Source: Vermamoeba vermiformis (Eukaryota; Tubulinea; Echinamoebida). Taken from it: DNA of 64,000 nt. Below, in pieces: positions 59,067-64,000 of the stretch. The stretch is from contig JBEWZL010000296.1 in assembly GCA_045837725.1 (NCBI GenBank), positions 1 through 64,000 on the forward strand, read 5' to 3'. Position numbers and translations under genes: made by a program. A model generated the notes under the pieces. The model saw nothing but the letters and a program-made list of their open reading frames with translations. It did no database searches and was not told where the DNA came from. Numbering within the stretch: position 1 is the stretch's first letter; each line of letters opens with the position of its first letter.

Positions 59067-59547
59067 CTTGCAGGTAAGATTTCTTTTTAACACCAGCGCA
59101 GTATTGTTGCGGTCCGTGAAAATAATAATAATAATTGACATAAATATGATTTTTTCTGATAAAATTCGCTGGACAGAACATTAAGTTTTACGTAAATTAA
59201 CCGAATCCTGTTCCAAATCTCTTTTTCGTTTGCGTTGCACAACCTTATGATACGTAATATATTTAATGCTTTAGCTACTCGATTAAGAATAATATTATTT
59301 GTCGCGGTTGTAACGGTAACTTACCTTCAAAAGGATCAAGCGCGAACTACCAAATGCCTGCTCGGAGGTAAGAGCTCGCCAAATAGTGCTTATAAATATC
59401 ATTTAATTTGTTGTCTAATTTCGTAGCATTTAGGTGAATAAAAACAACGCGCATAACACAATTTAGTCTTGATTGCAATTGAACGAGATCGCGTCGACTC
59501 GTACACAACTTAATAAAAGCCAACGTCATTATTAAGAAGGTTTATAC
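59067..59547. other. Divergent intergenic region
   Basis: This lies between F-box/ankyrin-like gene 3 and actin-like gene 2. Short AT-rich frames on both strands overlap and have no coding character. No RNA gene was recognised. Confidence 0.45.
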
Positions 59548-61244
59548 ATGAACTACCACCCTCGCGATAATGTCGTTTTTGATCTTGGATCAGGTAAGCG
59601 CAATTTAATTAGGCAATAATTAATTAATATGCACGATGAATGTTGATTTAAATATACGGATATCTTCATTTTATTCGTAACTATTCAATTTTTAAGTAAT
59701 TTTAAAATTTAAGTCCATTTTAAATTCCTCCTTGACTAGCGACGAAATACTCAATATATTAATGAATTATGATTAATATATATTATTATGATTAGGTGTA
59801 ATTAAATGTGGTTTTGCAGCCACCGATGCTCCTCGTGCCGTATTCCCGACGATCGTCGGCTCGCTTCGTTACCCTGGCGCCATGACGGGCATTGGCGCTA
59901 AAGAGAGGTGTAAGTCGAGCGTGCATGAACGAAATTAATTATAAAATTAAGCTAATTTCTCATTAAAGATGTTGGCGATGAAGCACAGTCTCAAAGAGGA
60001 ATGCTTTCTTTGACGTATCCAATAGAGAACGGTACGGCTCTTTATTAAATATTTATTAATTTTTAATTTGGTTCATCAAAATAAGGCTTATTAGTCTATC
60101 AATATTGATACTTAACATTCTATTTATAGGAATTGTCAAACACTGGGACGCGCTAGAATGTATCATTCACCACACATTTTACAACGAACTGCGTGTCTCG
60201 CCAGAGCAAGGACCAGTCTTAATGAGCGAACATCCAATGACTCCGGATCGCAAACGCGAGAAATTATGCGAACTCTTGTTTGAGACGTTCAATGTGCCAC
60301 AGTACCTCCCTGCACTATCTCCTATTCTTGCCGCTTATGCTTCGGGACGAACTACAGCTGTTGTCGTGGATATTGGTACGTTACAAACTTTTAAGATTTA
60401 ATGCCAGATCCGCGTAACTGAACGAACTAAAACTATGAATTATTACTAAATATGGTGTTGTAGGCGACGGAGTGATGACAGTAATGCCTATAACGAATGG
60501 CTTCGTATTGCGAAGCTCTATCAGACGAGTCAATTTTTCAGGACGGGATCTCACATATTACATGCAAACGTTGCTCGCAAAGAGAGGGTAAGTTAGTTAC
60601 TATCGTGAATATATAACTAAGTACTTATTACTGTAATTGCTAGGTATTATATGAATCGGACATCGGACTTGGAAATTGTGCGAGATCTGAAAGAAAAGCT
60701 ATGTTACGTACCACTTGATTACGAAACAGAAATACATCGGTCATTGGTATCGACTGAACTTGACAAGAACTATGAACTGCCTGACGGTCAAATCATCACT
60801 CTAGGTACCACATTGATTTCATACAAGTTGACGACAATAACATTAATTCTCTTTACAGGCCACGAACGCTTCACATGTCCCGAAGCATTGTTTCAGCCAT
60901 CATTAGTGGGTCGTGAAGGACCTGGTATTCATGAACTGGTGTTCGATGCGATCAACTCTTGCACGATTGATTCTCGAAAAGAGCTGTGGGGCAATATCGT
61001 TCTGACTGGTGGCACTACAATGTTGAATGGCTTTGCAGATCGAATGCACAAAGAGATGACTCAGTTAGCACCGCCGAATATGAAAGTAAGAATCATCGCA
61101 CCACCTGAACGAAAATACTCGGTGTGGATCGGAGCCTCGATATTGGCTTCCGCTATTCACAATAGAATGTCTAGTTGGATCCACAGAGAAGAATATGACG
61201 AGGTTGGTCCTCGTATGATTTATCAAAAATCTCACACGTTGTAA
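59548..61244 (+). CDS. Actin-like protein 2
   Basis: A multi-exon actin-family gene of about 385 aa, starting [16 protein letters not shown]. Actin motifs are present in order: [25 protein letters not shown] replaced by [70 protein letters not shown] and [18 protein letters not shown]. The end has [18 protein letters not shown]. It is well below normal actin conservation in the first half and closer in the second. It could still polymerise or co-assemble; this is unknown. Part of the local actin array. Confidence 0.85.
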
Positions 61245-61656
61245 ATAAACTTCCTTGGTAATACTCGAAACTGTTTGTAAAAATTACAATGCCGTGAGAA
61301 GATTCCGAAGAAGTCCAAACAGAACTCGCGTCCCATAGCTCGTGTCCTGTCCCTTGCTAGGGAGATCCATGACGCTCCACTACGTTCGCGATCAAGACGT
61401 TTACTGATGCTCTAAATCCTACCCTATTAGCCAAAAAACCTCAATGAGACACAGGTAAAATTTAATAATTAAAATTTAATGATTTTCACGTGTTTCTTTT
61501 ATTTCGGTTGGCCTCACTCTTTGTCTCCTCTATGGGACCTGAGTCACGCTAATTGCAACCATACCAGTTAATTTAGTTTTTATTCGTTAAACGATGATAA
61601 CAACATATCGACTATAATCTCCATACGTATTTTGGGCAAGGTTGTTCGTTTGGCTG
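61245..61656. other. Intergenic, 412 bp
   Basis: A spacer between two tandem actin-like genes. It has a C/T-rich stretch near 61330-61380 and is otherwise AT-rich. No tRNA fold or frame was found. Confidence 0.45.
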
Positions 61657-63327
61657 ATGGCTGAAAATGAAACAATAGTTGTTGATCTTGGATCAAGTAA
61701 GATAGAGTTTAAAAATACCGATTTAAAAATTATTCCATAATATATGATCATGATGCTGATCGCCTGACGAAGAAATGATAAATGTAAAAATAAGGAAAAA
61801 ATCTATTCTCGAATTTATGTTACAAATTATAGTATTTCCAATGAATTACCCCGTGTGATTGTACAATTATTTGTATATTTAGTATTATAAATATTTAGGC
61901 TTGATTAGAGCTGGATTCGCGGGTGAAGATGCGCCCCGCTCCGTATTTCCAAACATAATTGGAGGATCAAGACTTCCAATCGTAATGTGCGGCGCGACAG
62001 TCAAGCAAAATTGTAAGCATTAGCTCCTAAGCTCATCAGTAAATATTTTTTATTTGTCCAAATGACAGATGTCGGCGACGAAGCACAAGCCCGACGAGGA
62101 TTGCTCGCATTGAGATATCCCATTGAAAATGGTACGTTACAGATGATATACTGATATTTTAATGTTCACTGAATGGCTTACAGTTCTTTTTTCCTTTTTA
62201 GGCAAAATAATGGAATGGGACGCGCTCGAACAAGTTCTCCGTCACACTTTTGATAACGAACTGCGACGAGACCCGCACCATCATCCGGTTTTGATGAGCG
62301 AACAGCCACTTGGTTCTAGACGTGATCGCGAGACATTGTGTCAACTCATGTTTGAAACGTTCAATGTGCCAGCCTATCACGCAGCGCTCTGTCCTATTCT
62401 TGCGACGAATGCTTCTGGACGAAACACAGCCTTAGTAGTCGATGTTGGTACGTTGAATTGGACCTTCTCTCCTCAGGTGTTATATAGCTCGAGACGATCG
62501 GACACTTAACAATCATATTCAGGTGATGGCGTGATGACAACAACGCCTATAACGCGAGGCTATGCAGCTAGACAAGCAAACCGAAGAGTGCACTTCTCGG
62601 GACGAGATCTCACGCATTACTTGACGAGACTGCTGATCGATAGAGGGCAAGTAAAACTTTACTGATACTAGTGGAATCTATTAATGAATATCACTGTTTT
62701 AGATATTATTTTACGCGGTCGTCGGATTTTGAAACAGTGCGAGAATTGAAAGAAAAGCTCTGTTACGTACCACTTGATTATGAAGCAGCATTGCATCGGT
62801 CATTGGTATCGACTGAACTCGACAAAAACTATGAACTGCCTGACGGTCAAATCATCACACTAGGTATGTCTCCGTTAAATTGGTTTGCTGACTTTGGATC
62901 CACTACGGGACAGCACTAACATTAAAACTCTTGCCTTATAGGCCATGAGCGCTTCACATGTCCCGAAGCGTTATTTCAACCATCATTAGTGGGTCGTGAA
63001 GGACCTGGCATTCATGAACTGGTGTTCGATGCAATCAACTCTTGCACGATTGATTCTCGAAAAGAGTTGTGGGGCAATATCGTTCTGACTGGTGGCACTA
63101 CAATGTTGAATGGCTTTGCAGATCGAATGCACAAAGAGATGACTCAGTTAGCACCGTCAAATATGGAAGTCAGAATCATCGCTCCACCTGAACGAAAATA
63201 CTCAGTTTGGATTGGTGGCTCGCTATTGGCACGTATCGTTGGCGTTGTGATGCTGTGGATCTGCAAAGAAGAGTACGATGAAACCGGTCCTGCAATGGTT
63301 CACAGAAAATGCTACGCTGGTGATTAA
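61657..63327 (+). CDS. Actin-like protein 3
   Basis: Starts [14 protein letters not shown] and runs through the actin fold with introns at the same places as actin-like 2: [112 protein letters not shown] and [20 protein letters not shown]. The C-terminus is closer to normal actin (HRKC) than that of gene 2. The 3' exons are almost identical in DNA to those of gene 2, whereas the first half differs strongly. Confidence 0.87.
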
Positions 63328-63568
63328 AACTTTTTCACTATAATTCTCACCACAGTCCCAAGCAAGATACATTACCTTAGGAGATGCTATACAAAAGCGT
63401 TTAATGTTCCTCATCCAAACAACGTGAATTCCCATCGATCCGGAGCTATTTTTGTCTCGACGTTTTACAAACAGAAGCAAGTAAAAGCACACGCGAATAA
63501 AATGAGAACAACAGAATCTTGATTTAATGCTCGTTTAATAGACAAGAATAGATAGCGCGAAACAACGA

Positions 63569-64000
63569 ATGGCGGACGAGTACTTCCCTTTAGTGTTAGA
63601 TCTTGGTTCAAGTAGGTAATGTTGGGCTAGCATGTCAACTTAGTCGCCAAAAAAATAATAAAAGCTGCCCCACACCGAATTATTTTTCGTTGCAGTATTT
63701 TATTTCCGGTTTCGAGGCTGTTCAATTTTTTGAAAATTAAATCATAATTTAATAATTCAAAATTGCGGTTTTATATCGACCATTCGGCAAGATTACAACT
63801 AAAAAGACTATAAATAATAAACAGCAACTCTTAATAATAACTTTAATGCCAGGTATGGTTAAAGCAGGCTACGCTGGCGACGATGCTCCTCGTGCAGTGT
63901 TTCCGAATATCATTGGCGCACCGAGACATCCTGCAGTTCAAATCGGAATGGGCGCTAAGAATCGCTGTAAGGATCAGTTGAAAGATTCAATAGACACGGC
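63569..64000 (+). CDS. Actin-like protein 4, cut by the window end
   Basis: Exon 1 (63569-about 63615) encodes [15 protein letters not shown]. After an intron to about 63854 the frame continues [20 protein letters not shown] and [17 protein letters not shown], then meets a donor near 63967. The visible part is closer to canonical actin than genes 1-3 ([13 protein letters not shown] is the standard sequence). The rest lies outside the window. Confidence 0.85.

Noticed and set aside
1-64000. Search for CRISPR arrays, rRNA genes, bacterial operons and virus-like elements
   Set aside because: No regularly spaced repeats, rRNA-like sequence, polycistronic layout, integrase, reverse transcriptase or capsid-like frame was seen.

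Overview
The window is nuclear DNA of an intron-rich, gene-dense eukaryotic microbe. Almost every gene is cut by short spliceosomal introns, mostly 40-110 nt, with GTAAGT- or GTACG-like donors and TAG/CAG acceptors. Genes lie on both strands, often only 50-250 bp apart. The gene set includes a clustered-mitochondria (CLU) protein, a TOM1/THH1-type seven-helix protein, a membrane hybrid histidine kinase, a long-form SppA peptidase, a SIRT6/7-like sirtuin, and arrays of divergent actin and EF-1alpha paralogues. That mixture would fit an amoebozoan or slime-mould-like protist. This placement is an inference; no rRNA or other species marker is present.

Layout. 1-10.6 kb: a 5'-truncated unknown gene; a single-pass LEA2/DUF3712-like membrane protein (minus); a small Ser/Pro-rich ORF (minus); a TOM1/THH1-like protein (minus); a predicted pseudokinase (plus). 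11.1-19.6 kb, all minus except the tRNA: an EF-hand-like protein, a C2 / Pro-Gln-Gly-Tyr-rich / LURP-one fusion, a DUF442-type phosphatase and a mitochondrial aldehyde dehydrogenase, with a tRNA-Ala(TGC) between the fusion gene and the phosphatase. 20-29.9 kb: SppA, two tandem leucine-rich-repeat genes (the first decayed), a secreted protein (minus) and a cell-surface protein with SPSGANPN repeats. 30-34.4 kb, minus: the hybrid histidine kinase and a glycine-rich RRM protein. 34.6-42.5 kb, plus: a ZZ-finger / adenylation / carrier / reductase enzyme, the sirtuin and a GNAT-like protein. 44.1-48.7 kb, minus: the CLU protein.

42.7-44.1 kb and 48.9-64 kb look like a fast-evolving paralogue zone. 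They hold four actin-like genes (one with a frame break, one cut by the window end), two EF-1alpha-like genes that have lost GTPase residues, three F-box/ankyrin-like genes and one orphan. Several paralogue pairs are nearly identical over a 3' patch and very different elsewhere, which suggests partial gene conversion.

The most striking unexplained signal is a perfect 12-bp palindrome, TGACACGTGTCA. It occurs six times, five of them inside introns of unrelated genes, where chance predicts about 0.004 copies. No virus-like element, CRISPR array or rRNA gene was seen.
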